Below are positions 48,312 through 57,292 of a stretch of DNA of 64,000 bases, one piece after another. The position numbers and the translations under genes are program-made. This DNA is from Proteobacteria bacterium UBA4457 (GTDB lineage Bacteria; Pseudomonadota; Gammaproteobacteria; Ga0077536): the NCBI GenBank assembly GCA_002390205.1, contig DGOV01000069.1, positions 1 to 64,000 on the forward strand. Reading direction: 5' to 3'. The first letter of the stretch is position 1, and each line of letters begins with the position of its first letter. Below the pieces are notes generated by a model, which saw nothing but the letters and a program-made list of their open reading frames with translations, searched no databases and was not told where the DNA came from.

Positions 48312-48343
48312 TACTTATCTAAAAACACCTATGGCTTGGGTGC

Positions 48344-49501
48344 TTAGGATCTCGATTCTAGCATTGCGATTGCGGGAAGAGTCTTCCCTTCAACGAACTC
48401 CAAGAATGCTCCGCCACCGGTCGAGATGTACGAGATTTCATCTCCAACGTTAAAACTGGTGATAGCAGACAGAGTATCCCCACCCCCTGCAATTGAGAAA
48501 GCCTCAGACTTGGCGATGGCTTGAGCTAGTTTTTTAGTTCCTTGTGCGAAATTTGGAAACTCAAAGACCCCGAGGGGGCCATTCCAAAGAATCGTGCCCG
48601 CATTGAGTATTATTTTCTCTATTTGTTGGAGTGATTCCTCACCAAGATCTAAAATCATATCATCAGAGGATACTTCACAGGTTTTTTTTCTAACTCCCAC
48701 TTCATTCTCTGCAAATTTTTTCCCACAGACCACGTCGATCGGCAGTGGGATGTTTGTTTCTGTATCTTTTATGATTTTTTCAGCTGTCTTAATCATATCG
48801 TTTTCGCACAAGGAGGCTCCGATACTTTTTCCTGATGCCTTTAGACAAGTGTTCGCTATTCCACCGCCGACGATTAAGGAGTCAACTTTCTCTAACAAGG
48901 ATTGAATAATTTCTAATTTGGTTGAAACCTTGGCACCACCGACTATTGCAACGAGTGGCCTTTTAGGGTTTTCTAGAGCTTTATTTAATGCTGTTATTTC
49001 TGCAGTGAGCAATGGTCCAGAGCAAGCTATGGAAGCATATTTCGCCACTCCATGTGTCGATGCGTGCGCGCGATGGGCAGTGGCGAACGCATCATTGACA
49101 AAGATGTCGCAAAGGCTAGCCATTTTTTTTGCCAATTCTTCGTCGTTAGATTGCTCACCTTTTAGGAATCTCACGTTCTCAAAGAGCGTTATGCTCCCCG
49201 CTTGTGCTTCAAAGCCCTCGATCCAATCTTCAGCAAAATTTATGGGCATCTTGAGCAAAATACTTAGCGCTGAGGCGATAGGCCTTAGTGATAATAAAGG
49301 CTCTATACTCCCTTCTTTTGGGCGTCCTAGATGAGACATTATCATCACTGTCGCACCAGATTTGTGAGCGAAAGCAATAGTGTCTGTGACGGCTTTAAGC
49401 CTCGTGTTATCTAGAATTTTCCCATTCGATAAAGGAACATTAAGATCTTCGCGGATAAGTAATCGTTGCCCTGCAAGCGAGAGATCACGCATTTGTATCA
49501 T
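48344..49501 (-). CDS. pgk: Phosphoglycerate kinase
   Basis: 385 residues. Makes ATP from 1,3-bisphosphoglycerate in glycolysis. N-terminal domain with LIREDLNVPL and MSHLGRP, the FLKGEQSNDEELAKKMA loop, the FVNDAFATAHRAHAST signature, the VAIVGGAKVSTK strand and the C-terminal SIAGGGDTLSAI and STGGGAFLEFVEGK nucleotide site. Last gene of tkt-gap-pgk, 4 nt from gap. Confidence 0.97.
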   Translation of the reverse strand: MIQMRDLSLAGQRLLIREDLNVPLSNGKILDNTRLKAVTDTIAFAHKSGATVMIMSHLGRPKEGSIEPLLSLRPIASALSILLKMPINFAEDWIEGFEAQAGSITLFENVRFLKGEQSNDEELAKKMASLCDIFVNDAFATAHRAHASTHGVAKYASIACSGPLLTAEITALNKALENPKRPLVAIVGGAKVSTKLEIIQSLLEKVDSLIVGGGIANTCLKASGKSIGASLCENDMIKTAEKIIKDTETNIPLPIDVVCGKKFAENEVGVRKKTCEVSSDDMILDLGEESLQQIEKIILNAGTILWNGPLGVFEFPNFAQGTKKLAQAIAKSEAFSIAGGGDTLSAITSFNVGDEISYISTGGGAFLEFVEGKTLPAIAMLESRS

Positions 49502-49505
49502 ATGC

Positions 49506-50522
49506 TTATCCAGCAGCCTTAATCATGGCGAGGGTTGTGTCCAGCATACGGTTTGAAAACCCCCATTCATTATCGTACCAAGATAGTACCTTTACCATGT
49601 CCCCTCCAATTACCTTCGTTTGGCTAGACTCATAGATTGAAGAATGGGAGTTATGGTTGAAATCGATCGAGACTAGCGGTTCTTCATTATATTCAAGTAT
49701 TCCGTTCAGCTCATTCTCAGACGCACTTTTTAATATCTGAGATATTTCTTCGGTAGTGGTTTTTCTACTTGCTTTAAAAGTAAGGTCAACAAGCGACACA
49801 TTAATCGTTGGGACTCTAACCGCGTATCCATCTAGCTTGCCATTAAGTTCTGGTAAGACTAGACCGACCGCTGCGGCAGCTCCAGTGCCGGTAGGTATCA
49901 TCGACTGAGTGGCAGAGCGTGCTCTCCTAAGATCAGTATGATATACGTCTGTCAGGACTTGATCATTTGTATAGGAGTGTATGGTGGTCATCAATCCACT
50001 TTCAATTCCGATTTTTTCGTTTAGAGGCTTCACGAGAGGGGCTAAACAGTTTGTCGTGCATGACGCATTAGACACTACCACATCTGTGCTTTTTAACAGA
50101 TGGTGGTTCACTCCGTAGACAATAGTGGCATCTACATCTTTTCCAGCTGGAGCTGAGATGAGGACTTTTTTTGCACCACCTACTAGATGGGCTTTAGCTT
50201 TTTCTTTACTGGCAAAAAAACCTGTACACTCTAGAACAACGTCTATGTTAAGCTTTTTCCAAGGCAGGTTCTCAGGGTTGCGTTCGCTTAAGACTTGAAT
50301 GGCGTGTCCGTTGACAATCATGTTTCCATTTTCAACGACAACGGTTCCTGGAAATTTCCCGTGAGCGCTATCGTATTTAGTTAAGTGCGCATTTGTTTCA
50401 GCATTTCCTAGATCATTTATCGCCACGATTTCAATTTCAGATTGTCTTTTTGACTCAAACAGAGCTCTCAAGACATTGCGACCAATACGACCATAACCAT
50501 TAATACCAACTCGGACCGCCAT
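49506..50522 (-). CDS. gap: Glyceraldehyde-3-phosphate dehydrogenase (type I)
   Basis: 338 residues. Catalytic C155 in [16 protein letters not shown]-binding [15 protein letters not shown] at the N terminus, and the conserved [20 protein letters not shown] substrate loop. After the second beta strand the sequence is INDLGN, with Asp37 in the usual NAD-specifying position; cofactor preference is not settled by this. Lies between tkt and pgk with short gaps (22 and 4 nt). Confidence 0.96.
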   Translation of the reverse strand: MAVRVGINGYGRIGRNVLRALFESKRQSEIEIVAINDLGNAETNAHLTKYDSAHGKFPGTVVVENGNMIVNGHAIQVLSERNPENLPWKKLNIDVVLECTGFFASKEKAKAHLVGGAKKVLISAPAGKDVDATIVYGVNHHLLKSTDVVVSNASCTTNCLAPLVKPLNEKIGIESGLMTTIHSYTNDQVLTDVYHTDLRRARSATQSMIPTGTGAAAAVGLVLPELNGKLDGYAVRVPTINVSLVDLTFKASRKTTTEEISQILKSASENELNGILEYNEEPLVSIDFNHNSHSSIYESSQTKVIGGDMVKVLSWYDNEWGFSNRMLDTTLAMIKAAG

Positions 50523-50544
50523 TACGTTTCTCCTAAAATATTAT

Positions 50545-52569
50545 TTATTGTTTGAGATAGTTATCTATCTGCTGAACACAGCTATTTTTATCCAGCCCAA
50601 AATGCTCTAGTGCTTCATTTCCGGGGGACGAAACTCCAAAGGTATTGATACCAATAGTGAGCCCATCTAAACCCGTATATCGGTGCCAGAAATCTGTGTT
50701 TCCAGCCTCTATTGAGATACGTTTTTTGATTGAAGGCGGTAGGACTTTGGTTTGCCAATCTGCACTTTGCCGATTGAATATCTCTACGCAAGGAATAGAG
50801 ACCACTCTGATTGAACTTCCTTCTTCGTTAAGAGCATTAGCCACCTGCAATGCGATACCTACCTCGGAACCAGTTGCCATGATAACTGCTGATGCCGGTG
50901 TAGGAGGCTCGAGAAGGATGTATCCGCCCCGAGAGATTTCTTCCGACTGAGCCGAAGTATGGTGGAGTGCTGGTAATCCTTGCCTCGTTAGTAAGAGACA
51001 TGATGGAGTTTTCTGGTTTTCTATAGCCGTTATCCAAGCTACAGCAGTTTCTGTGGTATCTGCGGGACGCCAAACATCTAAGTTAGGGATTAGGCGCAGT
51101 GAGTTGGTGTGTTCTACTGGTTGATGTGTTGGGCCGTCTTCACCAAGCGCGACTGAATCATGGGAATAGACAAATATAGGTGCAATTTCCATCAGCGCTG
51201 CCATCCTAACTGCGTTCCTAGCATAGTCTGAAAACACGAGAAAAGTGCCACTATAAGGCACAACCCCGCCATGGAGACACATCCCATTCATCATTGCACT
51301 CATCGCAAATTCACGAACACCGTAGTATACGTAGTTTCCACTTCTATCTTGGCCTGTAATCGCCTTACTAGACGAGTGCCAAGTATTGTTAGATCCAGTT
51401 AGATCGGCTGAACCGCCCAATAGCATGGGAAAATTAGCTGCTAACGAATCAAGAACGCGTTCCGAAGACTTTCTAGTCGCTTCTTTAAATCCTTCTTCAT
51501 TATTAAGCATTTTTTGAATGCATGCATTTTTATTTCTTTCCCAATCTTGGGGCAGTTTGTTGTGCATTTGAAGTTCCAGTAGCTCGCTATCGCTCTTATA
51601 TTTTACTCCATAGGCAGACAATTTTTTATTCCAGTCTTCCTCAAGGGCTTGTCCTTTATTTTTTGAGCTCCAAGCGTTATATACACTTTCAGGTATATCA
51701 AAGGGTTCATATTGCCAATTAAGTTCTTTTCTAGTTTCAATTATTTCTTTTTCGCCCAGAGCGGCGCCATGGCATGCTGATGTGCCAGCTTTATTAGGTG
51801 ACCCTTTGCCTATAACAGTTTTACAGCAAATCAACGTAGGGCCATTGTTATTCTTTTTTGCCATATCAATTGCTGCGTTAATACTTTTGGTATCGTGCCC
51901 GTCAACATTGGGAATCACATTCCATCCATAGGCTGTAAATCTTTCTGACGTGTTATCTGTGAACCACTCATCAATCTCGCCATCAATAGAAATCCCGTTA
52001 TCATCGTAAAGTAGAATTAGTTTATTTAGCTTAAGGGTCCCTGCTAGCGAGCAGGCTTCGTGCGAAATACCCTCCATCAGGCATCCATCTCCAGCGAAAA
52101 CATACGTGTGATGATCAATAATATTCAGATCAGGTTTGTTGAAACGAGCGGCGAGGTGTGCTTCCGTTAAAGCCATCCCAACAGCATTTGCAATACCTTG
52201 CCCCAGAGGACCTGTTGTAGTTTCGACACCCGGCGTATGCCTGTATTCTGGATGGCCAGGAGTTTTGGAGCCCAATTGACGAAAGCTTTTAATATCTTCA
52301 ATACTCAAATCATAACCAGTGAGATGAAGCAGCGAGTAAAGCAACATCGACCCATGACCGTTAGATAAAACGAACCTATCCCGGTTAAACCAGTGGGGGT
52401 TTTGAGGGTTGTGATTGAGGTGTTTCCGCCATAGAGCTTCGGCGATGTCAGCCATCCCCATAGGAGCCCCAGGGTGGCCTGAATTTGCCGCTTGTACGGC
52501 GTCCATGCTCAACGCGCGAATCGCGTTTGCTAGCTCGTTAGATGTTGGTTCTCCCGAATTTTTTTCCAT
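50545..52569 (-). CDS. tkt: Transketolase
   Basis: 674-residue thiamine-diphosphate enzyme of the pentose phosphate pathway. The N-terminal part has [25 protein letters not shown] and the ThDP motif [13 protein letters not shown]...[10 protein letters not shown]; the middle domain shows [15 protein letters not shown] (catalytic Glu region is nearby) and [15 protein letters not shown]; then the C-terminal domain. First gene of tkt-gap-pgk. The order is common in Gammaproteobacteria; no pyk or class II fba follows pgk here. Confidence 0.97.
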   Translation of the reverse strand: MEKNSGEPTSNELANAIRALSMDAVQAANSGHPGAPMGMADIAEALWRKHLNHNPQNPHWFNRDRFVLSNGHGSMLLYSLLHLTGYDLSIEDIKSFRQLGSKTPGHPEYRHTPGVETTTGPLGQGIANAVGMALTEAHLAARFNKPDLNIIDHHTYVFAGDGCLMEGISHEACSLAGTLKLNKLILLYDDNGISIDGEIDEWFTDNTSERFTAYGWNVIPNVDGHDTKSINAAIDMAKKNNNGPTLICCKTVIGKGSPNKAGTSACHGAALGEKEIIETRKELNWQYEPFDIPESVYNAWSSKNKGQALEEDWNKKLSAYGVKYKSDSELLELQMHNKLPQDWERNKNACIQKMLNNEEGFKEATRKSSERVLDSLAANFPMLLGGSADLTGSNNTWHSSSKAITGQDRSGNYVYYGVREFAMSAMMNGMCLHGGVVPYSGTFLVFSDYARNAVRMAALMEIAPIFVYSHDSVALGEDGPTHQPVEHTNSLRLIPNLDVWRPADTTETAVAWITAIENQKTPSCLLLTRQGLPALHHTSAQSEEISRGGYILLEPPTPASAVIMATGSEVGIALQVANALNEEGSSIRVVSIPCVEIFNRQSADWQTKVLPPSIKKRISIEAGNTDFWHRYTGLDGLTIGINTFGVSSPGNEALEHFGLDKNSCVQQIDNYLKQ

Positions 52570-52923
52570 TGTTCACCTTTTTATTGTCGGCAGTTATTCC
52601 ATTTGACTTTCTTAGCCGCTAATCGTGTTGTTGCTAGCCAAACTAGTTTTCTGTCATCTATATATTATAGATCTTACCCATGTTTTATCATTGTCGTATT
52701 TGGATCGACTTTGAAATTAGGACTATGGCGCCACCTACGTCATGTGATGATAGATTCTACTCTGATAGTGCGTTCGAAAAAACCATCTCAGAGTAATGTT
52801 TTTACGGCGTTATAATTGATGATCGATGAGAGGGCTTATTTAGTTCATAATTGCCTTATAATGGCAGGTATTAGTGCGTAATAAGCCAATTTAAATGTAT
52901 GATTTGCGAGGGATAGAGTTTTA
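52570..52923. other. 354-nt divergent spacer between tkt and metF
   Basis: No gene on either strand is convincing. It contains an AT-rich palindrome ATCTATA-TAT-TATAGAT (52656-52672), whose minus-strand reading gives TATAAT and may be the tkt -10, and a structured segment before metF (52833-52887). The divergent start sites of tkt and metF imply at least two promoters. Confidence 0.5.
52833..52887 (+). promoter_or_regulatory. Possible structured leader or promoter of metF
   Basis: Outer 8-bp inverted repeat GGCTTATT ... AATAAGCC (52833-52840 with 52880-52887) encloses a small hairpin TGCC-7-GGCA (52852-52866). It ends 36 nt before the GTG start of metF. The inner loop also contains TATAAT (52857-52862), so it could be the -10 of the promoter, with the symmetry incidental or an operator. 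No known SAM, SAH or MetJ-box pattern was recognised. Confidence 0.35.
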
Positions 52924-53760
52924 GTGATTGTTCCAGTTAGCTTTGAGTTTTTTCCAGCCAGAAGTGCCGATGGACAGAGTAATTTACTTGCCGCGCAAAA
53001 GTTATTGAAAAAATTAAATCCTGAATTCTATTCCGTAACTTTTGGAGCCGGAGGAGGAACACGAGATTTAACGCTTCAGACAGTCCTAGATACAGCAAAA
53101 AATACTGGAGTTATGAGCGTTCCTCACATTTCATGCAGTGCGCTTTCTAGTCAAGAGATTCAGGATACTCTCGAACAATATAAGAAGTCCGATGTGTCTC
53201 AGTTGGTGGTTTTGAGAGGAGATACTCCCTCCGGTGGCCAATGTTTTAGCGAATTACGTCACGCGAGCGAGCTAGTGGAGTTGGTTAGAGAAAGACATGG
53301 GGAGCATTTTTATATCAATGTTGCCGCATATCCTGAGGTTCATCCTCAAGCTAAATCCTCGACTATTGATCTGAAAAATTTCAAGATGAAAGTTGAAGCT
53401 GGAGCGGATTGTGCGATTACCCAGTATTTCTATAATGCGGATGCTTATTTTCGGTTTGTCGATCGATGTCTCGCGTCTGGAATCGACATTCCAATAGTGC
53501 CTGGGATAATGCCTATAACCAATTATGCCAATTTAGATCGATTCTCCACAATGTGTGGTGCCGAAATTCCTCGCTGGCTAAGGATGCGCTTGCAGGAATT
53601 TCAGGACGGCAGTGCTGACTTGGAGTCTTATGGCGTAGATGTCGTCTCCGACATTTGTGAGCGTTTGATTGATGGAGGGGCACCAAAGCTACATTTTTAC
53701 ACGATGAATCGAGGTGGTCCTTCTGTGCGTATTTGTGAGAATTTGGGTATAAAAATTTAA
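52924..53760 (+). CDS. metF: 5,10-methylenetetrahydrofolate reductase
   Basis: 278-residue FAD enzyme making 5-methyl-THF for methionine synthesis. FEFFPAR at the N terminus, VTFGAGGGTRDLT, LVVLRGDTP and CAITQYFYNADAY are family signatures, and the C terminus ends shortly after LHFYTMNR. Starts with GTG at 52924. Stands alone with a long, possibly regulated leader. Confidence 0.95.
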   Translation: MIVPVSFEFFPARSADGQSNLLAAQKLLKKLNPEFYSVTFGAGGGTRDLTLQTVLDTAKNTGVMSVPHISCSALSSQEIQDTLEQYKKSDVSQLVVLRGDTPSGGQCFSELRHASELVELVRERHGEHFYINVAAYPEVHPQAKSSTIDLKNFKMKVEAGADCAITQYFYNADAYFRFVDRCLASGIDIPIVPGIMPITNYANLDRFSTMCGAEIPRWLRMRLQEFQDGSADLESYGVDVVSDICERLIDGGAPKLHFYTMNRGGPSVRICENLGIKI

Positions 53761-53766
53761 TATAAC

Positions 53767-54261
53767 TCAGTTTGCAGGAGATAATTTCCTTATCGACTTG
53801 TTGATCTCTGGTTGAGCGGCATGAGCTTTTTGTGCATCGCGTAATCGGGTGTAGCCTCTAACGATTTCAAGCTCAAACTCTTGGGTTTTTCTTGTGAGAG
53901 TGTTGAATGAAATTGAAAGCGTCTCCTGCGTAGCTAGCAAATCGGCTTCCCTATACATCTCCTGGTAAATGTGGGCCCGCTTATTATCAAACTCAACCAC
54001 TCGGGTTTCGATACGTAATACATCGTTAAGATCAGCCTCTTTTTTGTAGCAGATGTGAGACTCTAAAGATACGGTTGAGAGATTCCGAGATTGTATATAG
54101 GCGAGATCCATTCCTATGAGATCTTTGTAAAAATCAAATCCGGTTTCGAACGCTTGGACGTAATAAACGACGTTCATATGATTGTTATAGTCTATCCATT
54201 CGGGGATCACCTTTAAGTCGGTTACAACGATGCCGTTGGTAGGGAAAATTTTATTGTTCAT
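53767..54261 (-). CDS. Hotdog-fold acyl-CoA thioesterase
   Basis: About 164 residues from the ATG at 54261; a longer reading to 54336 has basic residues unlike the family. The motif WIDYNNHMNVVYYVQAFE corresponds to the YbgC/4HBT active-site region, where Asp or Asn-His follow the first strand, and the following pattern (ETGFDFYKDLIGMDLAYI, VSLESHI, ETRVVEFDNKRAHIYQEM) closely follows thioesterases near carnitine dehydrogenase genes (betainyl-CoA thioesterase type). Substrate is inferred only. Converges on metF with 6 nt between stops and lies near the accessory oxidative block, possibly serving it. Confidence 0.75.
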   Translation of the reverse strand: MNNKIFPTNGIVVTDLKVIPEWIDYNNHMNVVYYVQAFETGFDFYKDLIGMDLAYIQSRNLSTVSLESHICYKKEADLNDVLRIETRVVEFDNKRAHIYQEMYREADLLATQETLSISFNTLTRKTQEFELEIVRGYTRLRDAQKAHAAQPEINKSIRKLSPAN

Positions 54262-54291
54262 TTTTTTTCTTCTCAATCTGGTACTAGAGTC

Positions 54292-54320
54292 TTGACACAA
54301 CTGCCTTGAACTACGATGAT
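54292..54320 (+). promoter_or_regulatory. Candidate promoter of tRNA-Met
   Basis: TTGACA at 54292-54297, 17 nt, then GATGAT (4 of 6 matches to TATAAT). Transcription would start about 45 nt before the tRNA. Read by eye. Confidence 0.4.
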
Positions 54321-54373
54321 CTCGCTTCTTTAGCACGACTTTACGTTTTCTTAGTCGAATTTGCTAGTTTAAA

Positions 54374-54450
54374 GGCTATGTAGCTCAGCTGGTTAGAGCG
54401 CAGCATTCATAATGCTGAAGTCGGTGGTTCAAGTCCACCCATAGCCACCA
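54374..54450 (+). tRNA. tRNA-Met (anticodon CAT, elongator type)
   Basis: 77 nt including an encoded CCA. Acceptor GGCTATG pairs with CATAGCC, D-arm GCTCAGCTGGTTAGAGC, anticodon stem CAGCA/TGCTG with loop TTCATAA, T-arm GGTGG-TTCAAGT-CCACC, then discriminator A and CCA. The first base pair G-C and the sequence resemble E. coli elongator tRNA-Met, not the initiator (which has C-A at 1-72). A CAT anticodon can also be tRNA-Ile2 (lysidine); E. coli tRNA-Ile2 differs more from this sequence. It stands at the edge of the accessory block. Confidence 0.92.
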
Positions 54451-54593
54451 CCTTTTTTCTTTGATACCCAGTCATCAAAAGCTGCCAATCTTTCTGTACT
54501 AGCAAACTTGATCAGAGGATTCCCAGCTCCTATTTTCTGTTTTTGAGCACGTCCATTTCCTTTACAGACAGCGAAAAAATTATCGAAATGCAA
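54429..54593 (-). other. Short antisense open frame across the tRNA-Met 3' end (doubtful)
   Basis: A 54-codon minus-strand frame beginning with TTG at 54593 and ending with TGA inside the tRNA T-arm. The translation has protein-like composition (KFASTERLAAFDDWVSKKK) but no ribosome site or known family match. It may be the remnant of a gene truncated at the tRNA, or chance. Confidence 0.2.
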
Positions 54594-54652
54594 ATTTTTT
54601 TAATGATAAGATGGTCATTGAATCAATTAGAAGTTTTGCGAGGAGAAGTTTG

Positions 54653-56257
54653 ATGTCGGGAGAAAAGAAGGTCGATGCGGTAATAATTGGCGCAGGAATT
54701 TCGGGGATGTATCAACTGCATAAACTTCGAAAAATTGGACTTACCGTTAAGGTTTATGAGGGCGGAACTGGCGTCGGTGGAACTTGGTACTGGAATCGTT
54801 ATCCTGGGGCTAGATTTGATTCTGAAAGTGTCAGTTATGGGTACTCTTTTTCTGAAGAGCTACTGCAAGAGTGGAACTGGAAAGAGCGCTTCTCTCCACA
54901 GCCAGATAACTTGGAATATCTGGAGTATGTCGCTGACAAATTTGATCTTAGAAAGGACATTCAGTTTAGCACGCGTGTGACATCTGCTCATTATGGAGAG
55001 GAGGAGAATGAATGGTCTGTGGCTACCGATGATGGGCAGGCGATAAAATGTCAGTTTCTCATTACTGCAGTCGGAGTCTTATCCACTCCTTTTGTCCCCG
55101 AGATAAAAGGTTTGAACAGTTTTCAGGGAGCCTCTTGGCATACTGCTAATTGGCCTAAAGAGCATGTGGGGTTTGAGGGCAAGAAAGTTGGAGTAATTGG
55201 CACAGGGGCAACTGCTGTGCAGCTCATACAGGAAGTAGCTAAGACAGCTGGTCAGCTAACAGTCTTTCAAAGAACGGCGAATTTTTGTAAGCCTCTTGGT
55301 AATAGTCTCATTTCTGATGACGAACAAGAAGAAATTAAGAAAAATTATTCAAAAATTTTTCAAAGGTGTAGAGAGACTTTTGGATCGTTCCTTGCTGATT
55401 TCGAAAAACGATCTGCTTTTGATGTGACTCCCGAAGAGAGAGAAGCTCGTTATGAGGAGCTCTGGAATGAACCTGGTTTTGGTTTCTGGCTAGGTACTTA
55501 TGAGGATATACTCACGGATCCAAAAGCTAATGAAACTCAGGCAGAATTTGCTCGAAAAAAAATACGGTCTCGGGTTAACGACCCGAAAGTGGCGGAAATG
55601 TTATGTCCCACAAGCCATCCTATTGGTACCAAACGTATGCCATTGGAAACTGGATACTATGAAGTCTATAACCAGCCAAACGTCGAGTTAGTCGACATAA
55701 AGGCGACGCCTATTGAAGTGGTTACCGAGAGTAGCCTGAAGACTACACAGACAGAATATGAATTTGACATGTTAATTCTCGCTACTGGGTTTGATACTGT
55801 AACTGGAAGCTTAGATCGGATTGATATCCGCGGATCTAACGGTGTGTCGCTGAAGGAAAAATGGGTAGATGGTCCAAGGACGTATTTAGGCATGGGCTCC
55901 TCTGGATTTCCCAATCTATTTACCTTAGTTGGTCCTCATAACGGTGCTACTTTTTGTAATATCCCAAGATGTATTGAGCAAAATGTGGAATGGGTAAGTG
56001 ATTGTATCGAGCATATGACAAAAAATGATATTCGCCGGATCGAGCCTAATAAGGATGCGGAAGACAGATGGACGGAGCACGTGCAAGATGTAGCGTCTGG
56101 TAGTTTGCTTACTAAAACGGATTCGTGGTTTATGGGAGCTAATATTCCTGGTAAGCCTCGGCAGATGTATCTTTATGCCGGTGGATCACCATTGTATCGG
56201 AAGACTTGTGACGACGTGGCTTCAAATAACTATGAGGGCTACACACTGCAAAAGTAG
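54653..56257 (+). CDS. Type I Baeyer-Villiger monooxygenase (flavin)
   Basis: 534 residues from ATG 54653, which has a good ribosome site (AGGAGA, 54641-54646) 6 nt upstream; an earlier ATG at 54611 lacks one. Inserts oxygen next to a ketone, using NADPH and FAD. Two dinucleotide-binding motifs (GAGISG at 13-18 and GTGATA at about 183-188) flank the family fingerprint FQGASWHTANWP at 157-168 (F-x-G-x3-H-x3-W-P). C-terminal LATGFD is also conserved. Closest in style to cyclohexanone or phenylacetone monooxygenases. Opens the accessory block beside tRNA-Met, with no near operon partner before it. Confidence 0.9.
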   Translation: MSGEKKVDAVIIGAGISGMYQLHKLRKIGLTVKVYEGGTGVGGTWYWNRYPGARFDSESVSYGYSFSEELLQEWNWKERFSPQPDNLEYLEYVADKFDLRKDIQFSTRVTSAHYGEEENEWSVATDDGQAIKCQFLITAVGVLSTPFVPEIKGLNSFQGASWHTANWPKEHVGFEGKKVGVIGTGATAVQLIQEVAKTAGQLTVFQRTANFCKPLGNSLISDDEQEEIKKNYSKIFQRCRETFGSFLADFEKRSAFDVTPEEREARYEELWNEPGFGFWLGTYEDILTDPKANETQAEFARKKIRSRVNDPKVAEMLCPTSHPIGTKRMPLETGYYEVYNQPNVELVDIKATPIEVVTESSLKTTQTEYEFDMLILATGFDTVTGSLDRIDIRGSNGVSLKEKWVDGPRTYLGMGSSGFPNLFTLVGPHNGATFCNIPRCIEQNVEWVSDCIEHMTKNDIRRIEPNKDAEDRWTEHVQDVASGSLLTKTDSWFMGANIPGKPRQMYLYAGGSPLYRKTCDDVASNNYEGYTLQK

Positions 56258-56394
56258 ACTTTAGGAAGCGCCGTACATGAGGTATCTCGGGTCCTAAGGC
56301 AGAAGCTGCTGCGCCATTATTTAGAAGTTTCGAGCACTGATGGTCACATTCTACTGGGATAAAGTGCAAGCCTGCAGAGTGAGGGGAGAGATAT

Positions 56395-57288
56395 TTGTCT
56401 GATTTAGGTTTTATTGGATTAGGAGCTATCGGTGGGGCTATAGCCGAGAGGTTGCTTACCCAAAAGCACAGTCTTCGTGTTTATGATATTAACGCTGATG
56501 CTTTGACTAGGCTGGTTGAGCTAGGAGCCTCCAACGGGCAGAGCTGTATGAAGATTTCTGCAGGCTGTGAAATTGTGTTTCTATCGTTACCTTCACCCGA
56601 GGTTGTTGAGCATGTCGTATTCGGCCAAAGTGGGATTTTATCTCAATCTAAAAAGTTGCGGTATATTGTCGACCTATCTACTAACCCTCCACAACTGAGC
56701 AGAAAGATTAGCGCTGCAGCAGAGCAAGTTGGCGTGAACTATCTTGACGCTCCTGTTTCCGGCGGTAGAGCGGGTGCAAAAAAAGGTGCGCTAAGTGTCA
56801 TGATAGGAGGTTCGACAAGTGCCTTTGAGGCGATCAAACCAATAGTCTTAGGGTTGGGTGAAAATATTTTTCACGTCGGACCCTCGGGGTCAGGCAGCTT
56901 AGCTAAGCTTGTAAATAATCAAATCTTTCTATCTACCAGTGTTGTTGTTCAGGAAGCATTCATGATGGGATTAAAGGCGGGCATGCAGCCCCAAGCACTG
57001 CTTAATGTGATTAAAACGAGTTCTGCTGCATCGATGGTAAAGCTCGCACCTTTGTTCCTCTCGAGCGATGTAGATAGAAATATATTCGCATTAGAAATAG
57101 CAGAGAAAGATTTGAATCTCGCTATTAGCGCTTCTGATGAAGCAGGTGTCTCGATGCCAGTGACAAATGCTGCGCATGCCGTTTATAAAAAGTCATTAAA
57201 TACCGAGACATCTAAGCTTGATTTCTGCGTAACTTTGCGCGACTTGGCTGATTCATGTGACGCCGTCTTTCCTAAGTTCAAGGCCTGA
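56395..57288 (+). CDS. 3-hydroxyisobutyrate dehydrogenase-family oxidoreductase
   Basis: 297-residue beta-hydroxyacid dehydrogenase. NAD(P)-binding GLGAIG at 8-13, the substrate signature DAPVSGGRAGAKKGAL at about 118-132 and the catalytic lysine K171 in GSGSLAKLVNN. Start is TTG at 56395 with GAGGGGAGAGA upstream. Candidates are 3-hydroxyisobutyrate, tartronate semialdehyde or a related beta-hydroxyacid; not resolved. It follows the BVMO after 137 nt and the P450 after 4 nt, so likely cotranscribed with the P450. Confidence 0.85.
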   Translation: MSDLGFIGLGAIGGAIAERLLTQKHSLRVYDINADALTRLVELGASNGQSCMKISAGCEIVFLSLPSPEVVEHVVFGQSGILSQSKKLRYIVDLSTNPPQLSRKISAAAEQVGVNYLDAPVSGGRAGAKKGALSVMIGGSTSAFEAIKPIVLGLGENIFHVGPSGSGSLAKLVNNQIFLSTSVVVQEAFMMGLKAGMQPQALLNVIKTSSAASMVKLAPLFLSSDVDRNIFALEIAEKDLNLAISASDEAGVSMPVTNAAHAVYKKSLNTETSKLDFCVTLRDLADSCDAVFPKFKA

Positions 57289-57292
57289 CTGC

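Noticed and set aside
48312..48343. A rho-independent terminator between purC and pgk (weak CACC/GGGTG pairing)
   Set aside because: The stem is short and there is no following T run, so it does not support a terminator call.
54451..54465. T run after tRNA-Met as a terminator
   Set aside because: A T tract is present but no stem other than the tRNA itself, so it was not listed as a terminator.
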